Source: Trichoplax adhaerens
Lineage: Eukaryota; Placozoa; Uniplacotomia; Trichoplacea; Trichoplacidae
NCBI RefSeq assembly: GCF_000150275.1
Contig: NW_002060946.1
Coordinates: 2,499,454 to 2,563,453, forward strand
Length of the DNA: 64,000 nt
Direction of reading: 5' to 3'
Below the pieces are notes generated by a model, which was not told where the DNA came from, did not search any database, and worked only from the letters and a program-made list of their open reading frames with translations. Below are positions 22,916-35,545 of this stretch, in pieces. Position numbers and translations under genes: made by a program. The stretch's first letter is position 1, and the number at the start of each line of letters is the position of its first letter.

Positions 22916-24188
22916 GAATTTCACTTTGTATTGACACGTTTAGAGTACTCTGCACGTACAGATGATCAAATATTGTTTTGTATTTTTGTTTTTTTTTGCA
23001 AGTGACGCGTATCGAATTGAAGAAGAGCTGTGCCTGCTTGATCTTATTTCAACTGCCTCAAGTCAAACCATCTTCGGAGATTTCTCAACGAATACTGCAT
23101 TCCACACGTAGGTTAACTTTAGGGTCAGCGATCATGAGCGATGTTGCGTGCATTAAAATGCAACTGTCATTTATAATATTGCTGATACCTTATTAATTTG
23201 TCATCCTATTCTGTATAGTGTTTGAATGAAGATCCACCACAGCCCCAATTTGGGATTTGCTCGCATCGGTTGGTTTTCAATTTGGTTGCAAGTCTACAGT
23301 ACTGCTACAGTACACTTTACTGGGCTAGGGTAGCCCAATAGCGTACAGTACTGTACTGTACAGTGTACAATGTACAGTACGGACAGTGCGGTATGTACTG
23401 TACAGTACTGTACCGTACAGTACAAGAATTTGCCTACAGTACAGTACAACGTACTGTACACTGTGCACCAGAGAGTTCCCACAGTACTGTACTGTATGTG
23501 GCTAGTGTGGTTATTGTTCTACGCTACCGCACAGTACAGTACAGTATACGGTAGATGTACAGTACTGTACAGTAGTACTGTACCGTATTTGCTAATGAAA
23601 CCTACTACCGATTCCACGAACGTAACAGTTATGAGTCCAATGACTAAAAGTAGAAAAAAACGATTCAGAGAATCATGGACCTTTGTAGTACTGCAGCAGT
23701 GCAGCGCTACATTATTGTCTTGTGTTTTTCTGGCAGTTCCGTAAACAAAAGACTAGCGCATACACAGACCTGATTGTCAAGAACTTGTACACTACAGTAG
23801 ACAGTAGACTGTACACTGTACAGTACAGTGCTGCACAAGTTTTTCCACAGCACAGCCTGCTGGTCAGCTTTGTACAGTACTGTACTGTACTGTACAGTAC
23901 TTTACTGTACACAGGGAGACTGCTGGGTGAGTGGCTAGCCACTAGTCTAATCTTATGTGGTGACTTTTTGAGCGCGTTGGCGTTGTGAGTCTACAGTATA
24001 TAGTACTGTAAGATACAGTACAGTATGATAAAAAGAGACTGTACTCTACTATACTCTTTTGTAGCTGACGCGTACTATATCGTATAGTAGTGTATAGTAC
24101 AGGACGGGATGTTTCCGCTGTGTTGCACTCGCACAACAACAGATCATGTAACGAAAGGAAAAAACAAGACAGTCCATAAAGATTCAAA
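22916..24188. promoter_or_regulatory. Divergent promoter gap packed with GTACTGTAC palindromes
   Basis: 1.27 kb between the ZCCHC7 start (-) and the first HBP1 exon (+). From about 23297 to 24110 it is rich in overlapping TACAGTACTGTACAGTAC-like words that are self-complementary, in sub-clusters at 23297-23580 and 23790-24105. The many short frames on both strands here arise from the repeat, which has few stops. Core promoters for both genes should lie in or beside the cluster; this is inferred from position only. Confidence 0.65.
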
Positions 24189-27100
24189 ATGGCGGAAGAT
24201 GCGACGAAGGTAAGGTGTTGAATTTCCATTGGAAATATGCACAACTGATTGCCGCATTTTTATGCGAAAATAATGAAGGACTTTGCTCGTTAAGCATAGT
24301 TTAATGCCATCATGTTCAAATTCTTTTAATCTTGATAGAATCTGGGAAAATTTGCACAACCGTCTAATTTTCATTCAATCGGCTACGACGCTAAAATGGG
24401 TCGTGTGAAAAGTGATGATCCATACCTACTGTCGTCGGATACGCCGCTTCAACATGATGTAGACTTTGGCATAACACAAAGTAAGGATACATCCAATATA
24501 GCAGACTTGCTCAATAGTGGAACTAGCCGATCAGATACGACAGTATCGTTTTATGGACTAGGTAAGCTTATAGGGCTTGTATTGATAGCAGGCAAAAGTA
24601 AACGCACAGCTCTTGACGGCAGAAAAACAACATTAACTGTAGTGAAATGTATCATATGGACAACTGTGAAGTTCATTCAAACTATTGCAGCTGTTGTATA
24701 CCCCATATTTTGCATTATTCATGCTTCAAATTTATTCTATTATGATCAATGACGTTGTGATACTCTTTTGCCCAGGTCAGGATGAAATTTTATTTATTTT
24801 GACTATTTTCAAAATTGACGGATGGATTTAGCAAAAGTGCTTTTTTTTGTTGTTGTTTGCCTTGCTACTAGTTGGTACCGTGATAGCATGTTTCTACCGT
24901 GTTGGTATTGAATTGAATTTTCATCACCCATGAATGTTGTTTTGTAAGCTTGAGTAGTACTGTGGCCAGTACAGCATTTTTGATACAATCTTAGAAGATA
25001 GAATTTCATTTGCAAGTATTTGACGATAAAATGACAATGAAATGGCAGTGTAATTTTTTTCTCAATTTTTCCGTCATTGCTTATGCCATATTCTCTTTTC
25101 ATGTTGGACGTTACAGTACAGTAGCACGTACTGTACAGTACCACGTCACGTTGAAATTCAATTAACGTACTGTACAGTACACTCTCCAGTACAGTTGACT
25201 ACGGTGCATTATAAGGTTTTTTCTAGGCATATACAGTACTATACACGCTATCAGTACTGTTTCTACTGTACAGTATAGTATTCAATAAGAGGGTCGATGA
25301 ATTTGCTCTACAGTGTAAAGTACTGAACTGCTCAACAGTCACACAGTGAAATAAATCGACATCCAGCTCGTGATAGACGTTGATAGAAATCTCTATAGTC
25401 TCTGTCTATCGACTGCGATAGGGTAGTCATATACTGCAAGATCGGCTAGACTACGATCAACGCTTTTCTTTTTACCCTATCTTTTACTTACCTTTATGAA
25501 GGGCTAGCAGACAGTGATAAAAACACCGTACGCCTACTGTACTGTATGCGTATGATCTAGACGCAACAAAGCAGAGCAGCATGTGGTACGCAATCCACAT
25601 TCACTGAATGAACTTGAACGTAGCCTAGATGCATCAATTATTCCTGGGCTGCAGTATAATGCCAATCGTGCACTCATAAGTCTACACCCCTATCACTATC
25701 GTTCGATATGGTGATGCTTTAATTGTCATCATGCATCTAGGTATTCATTTTACCTTGCTACATGAATGATGCAAATTATGATCAATTTTACTCGAAATTT
25801 TCCTCTGCTGTACACTGCATACAGTATACAGTCTACAGGACAGGAGTAGTTTTTTTCCTTTCCAAAGATCCTTTTCATTCTCTCTACTCTACGGTACATA
25901 GTGTACGACTATCAAAAACACTTTTTGTCGTTGAATGGCCGATATCTATGTCTACACTGATGGTATTTTACAACTGCTCTTGTTAACGTTAAAAACAATT
26001 CTAAGTCGATGTGGGCGACTTTAGCTTACTATATTTATTTTAGCCTAAAGAATCGAAAAGCCGTTACGTGAAAGTCAACCTTCAACATGGTACAAGTCCA
26101 AAGAAAATTTCACTCTTAACTTAACACAAGTACGTTGTTGTTTACCGTTGGTCATAGTCCGGTCGTCTAGGCGGCTGTCGACACTGCCGTTGATGTGCCG
26201 CCGATACATTGATATGAACAAGTATCGCTATCAAAATGCCCAACATTGATTTAGTCCAGTCCATACCTTTCGATAGACTTTGGAGGAGTATACGGTGTAT
26301 GCAGCCCGTACTGCTTTATGCTTAACCGACAGTAAAGCACAGGACTGTCTACCATCACACCTCCTTCTTTGATTTACTACTTCAGTAATAGACTAGGAAT
26401 ACATCTTGCGTAGGGGCGGATAAGAAGAACTCCGAGATCTTGTAGGCGGATAGGTTAAAAGTAAAAGTACCATCAATAGCTGGCATCAGACCATTAATGC
26501 ATACAGTAGTCGTACCAGTTATAAATGATTAATACCTACCAATATGTAATATTAGTTGAATGTCAACACACCGTGCAGTAACTTAATTGCATTTAGGATC
26601 TTGTTTATTGATGGATTATACCCACTGATGACAATCGTACTTGACCAATGCTATCTTGGGCTATGTTTACACGCATGTTAGAGAGACTCTAAGAGTAATC
26701 AAGACATGATTGATCAGGCTAACTGCCACCAAGTTGTTTGTTTGTTTAATAACTTATGTTTTATGCGTCATCTTGGTATGTGAAATGCCATAATCTTTGC
26801 CCAAATTTAACCAATTAACTGCATCAGTACTTGCAATTATGGTAGACTTGATATCTTCTTGAGGCATACCTGACCAACAGAAGAGTAGAACAACAACAAA
26901 GTAGTCATTATGTTACAGTGGATACGATATAATAAATATCACACACCTTGTACTGGTTCATTTTGAACTTTCATCCATTATCTTCCTAGTGTCATTATCA
27001 AATTAATTAGAAGAAAAAAAGTGCAACTCAAAAAATGGATTGTGATCAAATTTGATCGTAATTATGTTATCAATGTTGCTAATTACTCTGTATCATCATC

Positions 27101-28905
27101 AATGACAACAGGCGATATCGGAAGTGATATGAAATCTAAAAAGTCCAGAATCATTCCACCTGCTCTGGACATCTGTTCTCATTATTCCACTGGTATCAAC
27201 AATCCTTTACCAAGTCCTAATAATCTAAGTTGGCTAACCGATTTGGCAATCATCGCTACTAGTCCGCAAAGCCCGTTGATGCAAGCTACCTACCAAAATG
27301 CTGCCAAAAATCGAGGTGCTTACCTATTTTAATTAATCAACAACCGATTCCTTTATCTTCGATCGGAATTTGTTGTCAGTTACAAGTAAATCATAACTAG
27401 TGCAGTGATGATAGCGGACTGTAGAGTGGGATTATTCAATCATTATCGACTGTAATTGACACATACAATGGATATCACTATTTTTTTAAAAAGCTTACTA
27501 TTATTTGTAGATCAAATAAATACCCTTGAAGATCAATTAAAAAGGAGAGGTAATAGTGATTATAATCTATTAGGGAGTGGTCAAATTATTCGAAAAGAAG
27601 CAATGGAATCAAAGGGAGAATTTGGTGGCGATCATGCTTCCATTACTCCGTCTTGGTTGTGCTTCATGAAGGGCACTAAAATTAAATTTTCAGCATCTAA
27701 TCAACAAGTATCATGGATCGCTGCTGAAGAATTAGGTAAAAACGATAAGCTAGTGAGGCAATTGGGCCAGATAGAGGGGCCTACAACTTATGCACCGTTC
27801 GGGTTGAAGCTTATGGAAGTAAAGGAGATTAAAGGCAATTCAGATAAACGAAAAAGAAAAAATTTATTAATTATGCGATTCTCATCAACTGTCAATGGTC
27901 AGCCGCGAATAGCTGCTAGATGCCTAGCAGACCATCCTTTTTATGTAAAAGAAAAAGGCTGGTCATCATTTTGTCCGGAATTAACCAATTCACAATATGG
28001 AATTAATAGCAAATTCTTGAAAATCAATGATGTTTGTATACCGCCTCCATCAAATGCTGAAGCTTTCAAGTTCGATAAGTGCGTATATACATTTAACCAC
28101 CTTTGTACATTTATTTAATTTAAATATGTAGCATAATTCACGATGCTTTAATCAAATGTTAGCTTTCTTGTTGAATGATATCCTTTATATACTTACTTTT
28201 CTTGTAGATTAAATTTAACGGCAATGGACTCTTCTGCTGCTTTAACGTTAAGTCGGATGGGGATGGCGAAAGTACGGAACTTATACGCTATAGCTAATGT
28301 TTATTTTTTTATTTGTGTGTGTATGTGCTTTATATTTTGATGGTATGAAACAGCTACGCATGCAATTCGTATTATTTGTTATCGAATATTAATAATAGTC
28401 ATGTTATACCTATGCTTTACCAGAAATATAAATCGGATGAGTCGCCTATGGGTTCTCCTTCCAAGAAAAGCAATGGAAGCGATAACGGTAGCAATAGCTC
28501 TAACCAGCAAAGTCGGATGCAATCAGATCGTGCAAAACGACCTATGAACGCATTCATGCTATTCGCCAAAAAGTATCGAGTAGAAATTACTCAAGCACAT
28601 CCTGGCAAGGATAATAGGTATCAATTTTTAGCATTATCATATTTTATTGCCTAATGGACGTTGCGCTGCAGGCAGATTAAATATTAATCGATTACCGTTT
28701 TTTCAGGGCCATAAGCGTTATTTTAGGTGATAAATGGAAATCAATGGAGACGACAGAAAGACAGCAATACGCCGAAAAGGCAAGAATTCTAGCTGAAGAA
28801 CACAAGAAAAATTTTCCTGATTGTTGGAAGCGTAAAAAGACATTAAAGGTGACTATTTCGTATCTATTTTGCTCTGTTTTAATAAGTTTACGCACTTTAT
28901 ATTAA
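24189..28905 (+). CDS. HBP1: HMG-box transcription factor HBP1 (AXH + HMG)
   Basis: Sequence-specific transcriptional repressor, known in mammals as a cell-cycle brake and p38 target. Firm exons: 27112-27315 with WLTDLAIIATSPQSPLMQ, the conserved HBP1 motif; 27511-28078 with the AXH domain (SWLCFMKGTKIKF through ADHPFYVKEKGWSSF to NDVCIPPPS); 28208-28246 (TAMDSSAALT); 28354-28617 and 28707-28848, which join into an HMG box (AKRPMNAFMLFAKKYRVE, then AISVILGDKWKSM, ending NFPDCWKRKKTLK). Exons 24189-24209 and 24339-24561 are proposed as the N-terminus because their phase (1) fits the 27112 acceptor and the total of about 500 aa matches human HBP1 (514), but their sequence is not recognisably HBP1; the alternative start is ATG 27102. 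The donor after 28246 (GTTAAGT) was chosen for phase. The 3' end is either read-through to TAA 28903-28905 or an unplaced exon. Confidence 0.88.
24562..27111 (+). other. Long HBP1 intron or intergenic gap with palindrome cluster
   Basis: 2.55 kb between the proposed 5' exons and the first firm HBP1 exon. A GTACTGTAC-type cluster lies at 25110-25290, with weaker occurrences near 25535 and 25815. No conserved exon was recognised. If the 24 kb exons belong to another gene, the true HBP1 promoter is in this stretch. Confidence 0.5.
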
Positions 28906-31358
28906 ATTTATCAAAATTTTGGATTAAATGACTAATAGAAAAAGGTTAGCTAGAAATCTCGAAAGATTAACTACCGTTAGTCAGCGCGGCCAGCACCGAT
29001 TTTATATTTATTCTTAAAGCCTTGCAAACTAAGACTGCTTCACAAACAATGCAGCGGCATTCGTCTGGCGTTATAGGCTATTATTGGCGTGTATTATAAA
29101 TGTAAATTGTTTTAAACTCGATCTTACGAAAAGTTTATTTACGGTTTTGCATATTTTAAAGAAGTTACTGTCTTTGCAACATAATACATCGTATGCTGTT
29201 GGGTGTCTTACAGAGATTAGACATTGGCGGGCGTCAATCGATCGAGCTAAATTTAATTCATACAGTATTTAAGGTGAATAAGGGTATTAGTTGTATGAAA
29301 ATAACTTGATAGAAAGACGTTTCCAAGGCATTATGGTATTTGTTGAAATGCCTAATATTGAACCTAGGCTACCTTGTAAATGTACTAAATTATATTAGGC
29401 AGAGTTTTATCGTCGATACATTCGTGATAAACAAGGAAAAGCAATAAGGTGGAGTAGTGTTCAAATAATTTTAAAATAAGATTAATGTAATTTAGATACT
29501 TGACGCGTAATTCTACTGTATAGCCCTTCTGTTAGAGTATGTTATTGTAAACTACGCTAGATGAAGTAATTACGATGGCCTATTGGCCAGATGTACAGAT
29601 GACTTTTGCCCTTAGAAATCGTAATGACTGTACTTGTATATCTAATTGCTTATTTTATGTTTTATTCTCAGGGAACAAATCTAATGTTGTTCCCTTCCTA
29701 AATTTTGGCTGTAGTTTAATTGTTATTTCTTATTTGAAAAGTAAAATAGATTTGTGTCAGGATTGCCATGTGCATTAAATTACTTGTCACACTCTGTACC
29801 TAAGATTTTAAAAATCAAACAAAGCTTTAGCTCACAAATTTTGGTGTAGATGCCAGGTAGTGTTGAGACGATATTAATGTTTCATGTATACGTTTACATT
29901 GTGTTAAGAAATTTTAAAATATAGCAAATAAACCTGTAGATTAAGTCAATAATAATTATTTCAGTACTATGGCACTATCGTAGTAGAGTCAGCAAATTTT
30001 GATGTTGTTTTGGCTAATCAACTACTTTACGGAAGATTTTCTTTTATCATCTTGGAATTACCTAGATTTCCTTGACTGAACATAAGCAAAAATATCCTAA
30101 AATGGTACTATGCTGGATTATTTTTTATATAAATAAAATAAATAATTAATATGTGAGAACTTGATAATCATAAGATTTGGTGTCTTCTTGTGGTAATAAT
30201 TAAGTAAGAAACAGTAGATCTTATATGCAATATAGCACTGTGGATAGCAACATGTGCATAAAGTAAGGCAATAATGATTTTAGATCGGTTAAATGTTAGA
30301 TTTAGCATTTGAGTATGAGTAAGATAACACCGTACTCAGTTCTAATTATAAATTGCGTTTCTACAGTAGAAGTAGTAATTACTTGTCAATATAACTCCAA
30401 TAAGTTGTACTTCTTCAACTGTTAATCAGCAGTAATTAAAGCTGCGAAAGTTTTGAGGACTACATAATATAAGGTTATTGATATATACGTGATTACTTGA
30501 GAGATTATAATGGGGGAGTAAAGAAGTCGTTCTATGAGCATGATATTGCCTATACTGCGCATACAAGTTGAGCAAATAATAATAATATTCATTCTTACTA
30601 TTTTACGGTTACCAATATATATATGCATTTATGCTTACCATGGATAGTAAGTACGTAAGTAATGCTAAAGAGTAATGAGTGTTAAATCTCCATCTACATA
30701 TAGCAGTTTACCATAAAGCTTGTAGACACTAATATTTAAAATTGAAAATATGGAATTAAGTGAGGCATAAATCTAATTATCCTACATGCAACGCTGCAAT
30801 TTCAGCCATCAAAAACTATATAATTCGTAATTTACTATAATTTAAAATGTCCTTGATTCATTTACATAATTTAATGTAAAATCGTTGAAAATTATAGTAA
30901 AGCAACAGGGTTAATACATATTTATTACAATATCAATGATGGAGATTTTAGAATCTGTTAAGCGAAATTCATCAATATTTTCCTTTCTACACCCAAAAAT
31001 GAAATAAAACATGATTCAATCTATGTAATGATAATGTCTTAGAAAGTGTTTGAAGTAACAAGTTAGAAATAATTTAATTCAATATTCATCCCACAGATAA
31101 ATTCACAATTTATTCTTTTAGATATCTAGGCAAAAGTTATCAAGTCGCCATTTAAAAATTTACTATAAAAAACAGAGCATCAAATCATATATGCAAAGAG
31201 AACGTATGTTTAATTATTTAACAACAATATCAATGAAATTATTTGTGTTGTACAAGTCGCTCCTTTAATAAAGCATATGCAACTTGATTGCAGTAATTTG
31301 GCTTTAACTATAATACAGTCCTTACTTTGCTAGTTTTGAAATGGAAATAGATCATAGA
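28906..31358. other. Gene-free stretch between HBP1 and the TMEM121-like array
   Basis: 2.45 kb with no supportable exon. The HBP1 3'UTR, and possibly a last HBP1 exon after the acceptor-like TACCGTTAG near 28980, fall in the left part. From about 31015 to 31260 it carries the type-A 3' flank repeated below copies 2 and 4 of the array (ACAAGTTAGAAATAATTTAA and surroundings). Confidence 0.55.
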
Positions 31359-32237
31359 CTATACTCGACTCTCGATATGCCGTACACCTTGATGTGGTAT
31401 CGTAGCTGACTTATCAGGGGATGCATGTCTTTCGATGAAGTAATAATGCAATAATTCGTCACTATTTAATGCGGTTATAATGATATTTTTCATAAACAAT
31501 ACTGAAATATCTTTGTGATACCTACGCCATAAGATTATTCTTAAAATCAAGAAAGGTATATTGAGCACAATCAAGCTACATATTTTGTAAATAATCTTAA
31601 ATGTTACTTGATTAGAACGGCGTGACATATGTAAATCGTATAATGCAATGGCTGGCAAAAGGAAGTTAATACTCGACAAGATAAGTAATATGACCTTAAT
31701 AGATAATGAAACAGTAAATTCTTCATCATCAACAAATAAATTCTCCAATATTTCCACGCCATCGAATAGATCTAAAGTTACTTCGTTGGCTAGATATCCC
31801 ACATAATAATTGCGAAATTGCGATTCATTTCGATTATGATGAGCATAGACAAAGACTACGAATAAAAACGGGGTACAACTTAGAGCTAGTTTAAGCATTC
31901 TTGGGCCAAAATAGAATTTCCTCTCTAATAAATCAGTTACGTTCACAAACAGCAATATTACTTGGGGTATTAAATTCAAGCAATAGATCAACCAGGTAAT
32001 ATAACAGAGTGACATTGTATCACGAAGGTTGTTAGAATCAGTTTTGGTTGCAAATTTAATAGGTCTAAAAGTGACGATAGACCAATAGATTAATACGATA
32101 GCTCCAGGTATATACCATAATAGCCATGTTGAATTAATATACAAGCTGAAAAAAACGCCAATTAATCCTAACTGGCATGATAGAAAGACAATACTGAGTA
32201 AGAAAGAAATCCATTCCAATACCAGTTGATACTTCAT
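31359..32237 (-). CDS. TMEM121-like multi-pass membrane protein, copy 1
   Basis: Intronless, 292 aa, intact. Membrane segments are predicted near residues 8-30, 38-58, 78-100, 114-134, about 180-200 and 215-240. The C-terminal half carries the pattern of the TMEM121/CECR6 family: VTLDLFDGVEILENLF, SINFLLPAIALYDL, a hydrophobic helix ending RIILWRRY, then KDISVLFMKNI. Human TMEM121 shows the corresponding LDLLDLLD, LPCVALSE and SAIFVGKN stretches. The family's molecular function is poorly known (signalling and channel-like roles have been proposed). The call rests on motif order rather than high identity. It lies at the left end of the array; its upstream flank contains a GTACTGTAC cluster. 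Confidence 0.8.
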   Translation of the reverse strand: MKYQLVLEWISFLLSIVFLSCQLGLIGVFFSLYINSTWLLWYIPGAIVLIYWSIVTFRPIKFATKTDSNNLRDTMSLCYITWLIYCLNLIPQVILLFVNVTDLLERKFYFGPRMLKLALSCTPFLFVVFVYAHHNRNESQFRNYYVGYLANEVTLDLFDGVEILENLFVDDEEFTVSLSIKVILLILSSINFLLPAIALYDLHMSRRSNQVTFKIIYKICSLIVLNIPFLILRIILWRRYHKDISVLFMKNIIITALNSDELLHYYFIERHASPDKSATIPHQGVRHIESRV

Positions 32238-34888
32238 AGCGATGATGGAAGGCTAGAGTAATTTGCGAGTAACAATCTTCGAGGGTCTCTACTACACACC
32301 AGATATCCAATGATAGACTTATTCACTGTATAAACAATGAATTAATGTTGGCAATGGACTTTACTAGACAATTGATGAAAACAGTAGGAAATATGATTAA
32401 GGAGTACTGAATGTCATGCAAGTAAAGAGTAAAAGGAATACCAATTTTGGCCAATCTTTCGCTTAAGAAGGCGGTTGTTAGTAACTCATTGGACTACCTC
32501 CACACCTCGCCATCTTGAACTCTCAATATCGTCCGAGATTTGATACTGTTTACTGTATGAGTCGGCACCTTTAATTCAGTACTGTACAGTACAGTACGTC
32601 GTAGAGTAAAGTACTGTAAATTACTGTCTATATACTGTATACAACAACCCCATCATCAATACAGTCCAGTACAGTACAGTACAGTATGCTATAGTACGCC
32701 TTAAAGTGCAAGTGGCCCGCCCTGCCTTGCAATAATCATAAACTACCTGATACAGGGACTTCTCCAAGAAAGCTATGGGGGTTAGTTTCTTTCTTTCTTG
32801 GAGGACAGTAGTCCCTGCTTTCTTACAGACTGTATGATAATGATTATGTCAATGAAAATGGCTGTGGTAGGCGATGAAGAGGCTGCGCTATTGACTACGT
32901 TAGATATTGCAATCACAGAGATAAAGTAGGGAAAGGTCGATTTTACCTCCATGATCGGAATGATGAAAGCTGCGATAGCCCTTACCGAACTATCCTATTT
33001 TGGTGTTGTAATGGTGTATATGAAATGCAGTTTGTCATGATTATAACATGATGACTCTATGAATGGCAACGATAGATATACGTTACTATTCATCCTATTA
33101 ATTATACATGAATTATTTAAAATGAAAGGATACTAGACGATCTAAAGGAATTGAGAATGAACCAAATCATCGTGCAGTTGTATGCGTAATTTCAAAATCA
33201 TGCTAGAAAATGGGACTGTAATACCAAAGTAAAAGTGATTTAATTAATACGCTTTATACCAGCAATCTTTAGTTCTAACCGGTAACTTCTATACTCTGCT
33301 ACAAGCTGCAGTATTTAAATGAATTATAATATCGATCAAAACTGTACATCAAAGTAAATACATTTATACGCGTATAACACTGTATTCGGACATACAAATC
33401 ACAATACCAGTTTGCCTTTATACGGAGCCTAAAGCATAAACATAGTATGAAAAACGACAGACTATAACTCAAATCATCCGAACAGGAAAGATCTTATTTA
33501 TTTTCTATCATTTCCAATGACAACAATAACAATCTCAGATAAAGAATAAGAGCTTTAATGTTATTCTGAAAATCCTTGTAGTTAACTCAAGCTGACATTA
33601 TCATCATCATCTATTTCGCTGTACAATTCTTGATGAATATTATCAACATTAACTGTTAAATGGATAAAAATAGATTTCTGTATCGCAATAATACTATATA
33701 CTACAGAAATCTTACATAAATGTTAGTGCAGCCCCGAATTAGGTTAGGATTATAGGATTGTACGACAACGGATAAATTGAACGTTCGATTGCAAGATTGT
33801 GCGTCTGTTAGAAAATGATGATTACAGCATGTATTGTAGCAATTCTATTGAAATATTTATATTAAGGTTCCGAGATACACAGTGTAAATAGATTGTGCTA
33901 AGTAAGTGATTACTGTTAGACTTGTATTGTGACGCTTCTATTAGAAGCATGAATGATGAATAGTCGCACAATGGTAAATTTAAAACTAACCTTGCAACTT
34001 AATTGGCAAGATAAAATTGTGTTACAAAAGAATCATTGAGTAACTAATTGTATATTAATCTATTAAATGATGCATTTTATTGTAATAATTTAAATAGTCT
34101 AGCTACAATCATATAAATCTTAAGCTAATTTGCGGCTGCACTACAATAACGTAACAATAAACAGTTTGTTTCTTGTCAGTAATTAATATTGTTACGATTG
34201 GTAAAAAGAGCAAGAAAGCTAATCATTTCATCTGTCTAGAGATATCTGGTCTAGTTTTGAGAAGAATTTTCTGCATGATTGCAATAATTAGTGAAAGTAC
34301 TTAATTATCTGACTCGTATGAATTAGATCCAATTATCTAGTGTCTCTCTAAAATTGCCAGACAGGGGAGTAATTCCAGCATTTAGATCTATTATTAAAAT
34401 ACTTCACTTATCAATGATTCAGTCTATGTAATGATTATGTATTGGAAACTGTTTTGAAATAACAAGTTAGAAAAAATTTAATTCAATGTTCCTTTTATAG
34501 ATAAATTTACAATTTATTATTATATATATCTAACCAAAAATCATCCAGTAAGTATTTAAAACCTTATTGTAGAGAAAACTAATAAAGAGCATCAAATTAT
34601 ATCATCTACAAAGAGTACACATGTTTATATAACAATATTAATGAAATTATTGGTGTTTTTAACCGATAAATAAATTATATTGGCTGTCGAATATTCTTAG
34701 GTCTGAGCTTGTATAACTTTGAGCTTTACTTTAAGTTACTTTAGAGACGCATGTAATACAAGATTAATTAGGATCAGAACACGATCTGACCTATGAGCTC
34801 GCTTATAAATTAGGTAGATATCGAAATCCTAATGATAAACTATCTACTGTATAACAATCAATGTCATAAATTTATACTTTACTATGAT
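32238..34888. other. Upstream flank of copy 1 and downstream flank of copy 2
   Basis: Non-coding. 32825-33110 aligns with 42405-42720 upstream of copy 5. 33145-33190 and 33590-33730 recur in the flanks of the other copies, including the GTACAATTCTTGA word. 34415-34640 is the type-A 3' flank of copy 2. The flanks were therefore amplified along with the genes. Confidence 0.65.
32575..32700. repeat. GTACTGTAC-type palindrome cluster upstream of TMEM121-like copy 1
   Basis: Two sub-clusters, 32577-32640 and 32668-32700, of overlapping TACAGTAC and TACTGTAC words, 340-460 bases upstream of the copy 1 start codon. The clusters are not seen at the equivalent place in the other copies. Confidence 0.75.
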
Positions 34889-35545
34889 CTAACATGGCGA
34901 CGTACGAATATTTTGATATCGTCCATAAGCTGTTGTATAAGAGTATGCAAGCGTTTGTCTTTCGAAGCAATATCGCAACAATTTATCACTATATAACGCG
35001 GTTAAAATGATATTTTTCATAAACAATACAGAAATATCTTTTCGATAACTACGCCATAAGATTATTATTTTTATACACAAGTAAGGTATATTTAGTATAA
35101 ATAAACTACTCAATTTATAGATAATGAATATTGCTAGATAAGAACTGGGTGGCTTACGTGTATGTTCGCATAAATCACATAATGCCAATGTGGGCAAAAG
35201 GAAGTTGACACTACAAAAGAGCAATATTAGTACCTTAATGATTAAAGAAATAGTAAATCTTTCACCATCAATAAATAAATTCTCCAACATTTCTACAGCA
35301 TCGAATAGATCTAAGCTTACCTCATAAACCAGATAAGCCACGCAATAATTCTCAGATTGCGATTTATCTCTATCATAATAGACATAGACAAAGACTACAA
35401 ATAAAGCTGGAGTAATGCTTAACACTACTTTAAGCATTCTTGGGTCCCAAAAGGATTTCTAATCCAATCGATCAGTTACGCGAATAAAAGTGCTAGTACT
35501 TTGAGCTATTAAGTAAAAACTATAGATAGACCAAATAACATAGAC
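34889..35545 (-). pseudogene. TMEM121-like copy 2, truncated and interrupted
   Basis: Residues equivalent to the C-terminal two thirds are present: open frame 35437-34889 from MLKVVLSITPALFVVFVY through SLDLFDAVEMLENLF to KDISVLFMKNIIL. Upstream homology continues in the same frame to about 35545 (YVIWSIYSFYLIAQS, then VTDRLD) but is interrupted by a TAG where copies 1 and 3 have Glu in VTDLLE/VTDRLDEK. The first 80-90 residues, with two membrane segments, are missing and replaced by duplicated flank sequence. Expression of the 182-residue remnant from an internal Met cannot be excluded. Confidence 0.8.

Noticed and set aside
23294-23988. Several overlapping Tyr/Val/Ser/Thr-rich frames on both strands
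   Set aside because: They are readings of the self-complementary GTACTGTAC repeat, which lacks stops in several frames.
24809-25144. 111-codon minus-strand open frame
   Set aside because: Lies in the HBP1 intron, no conserved motif, and runs into the palindrome cluster.
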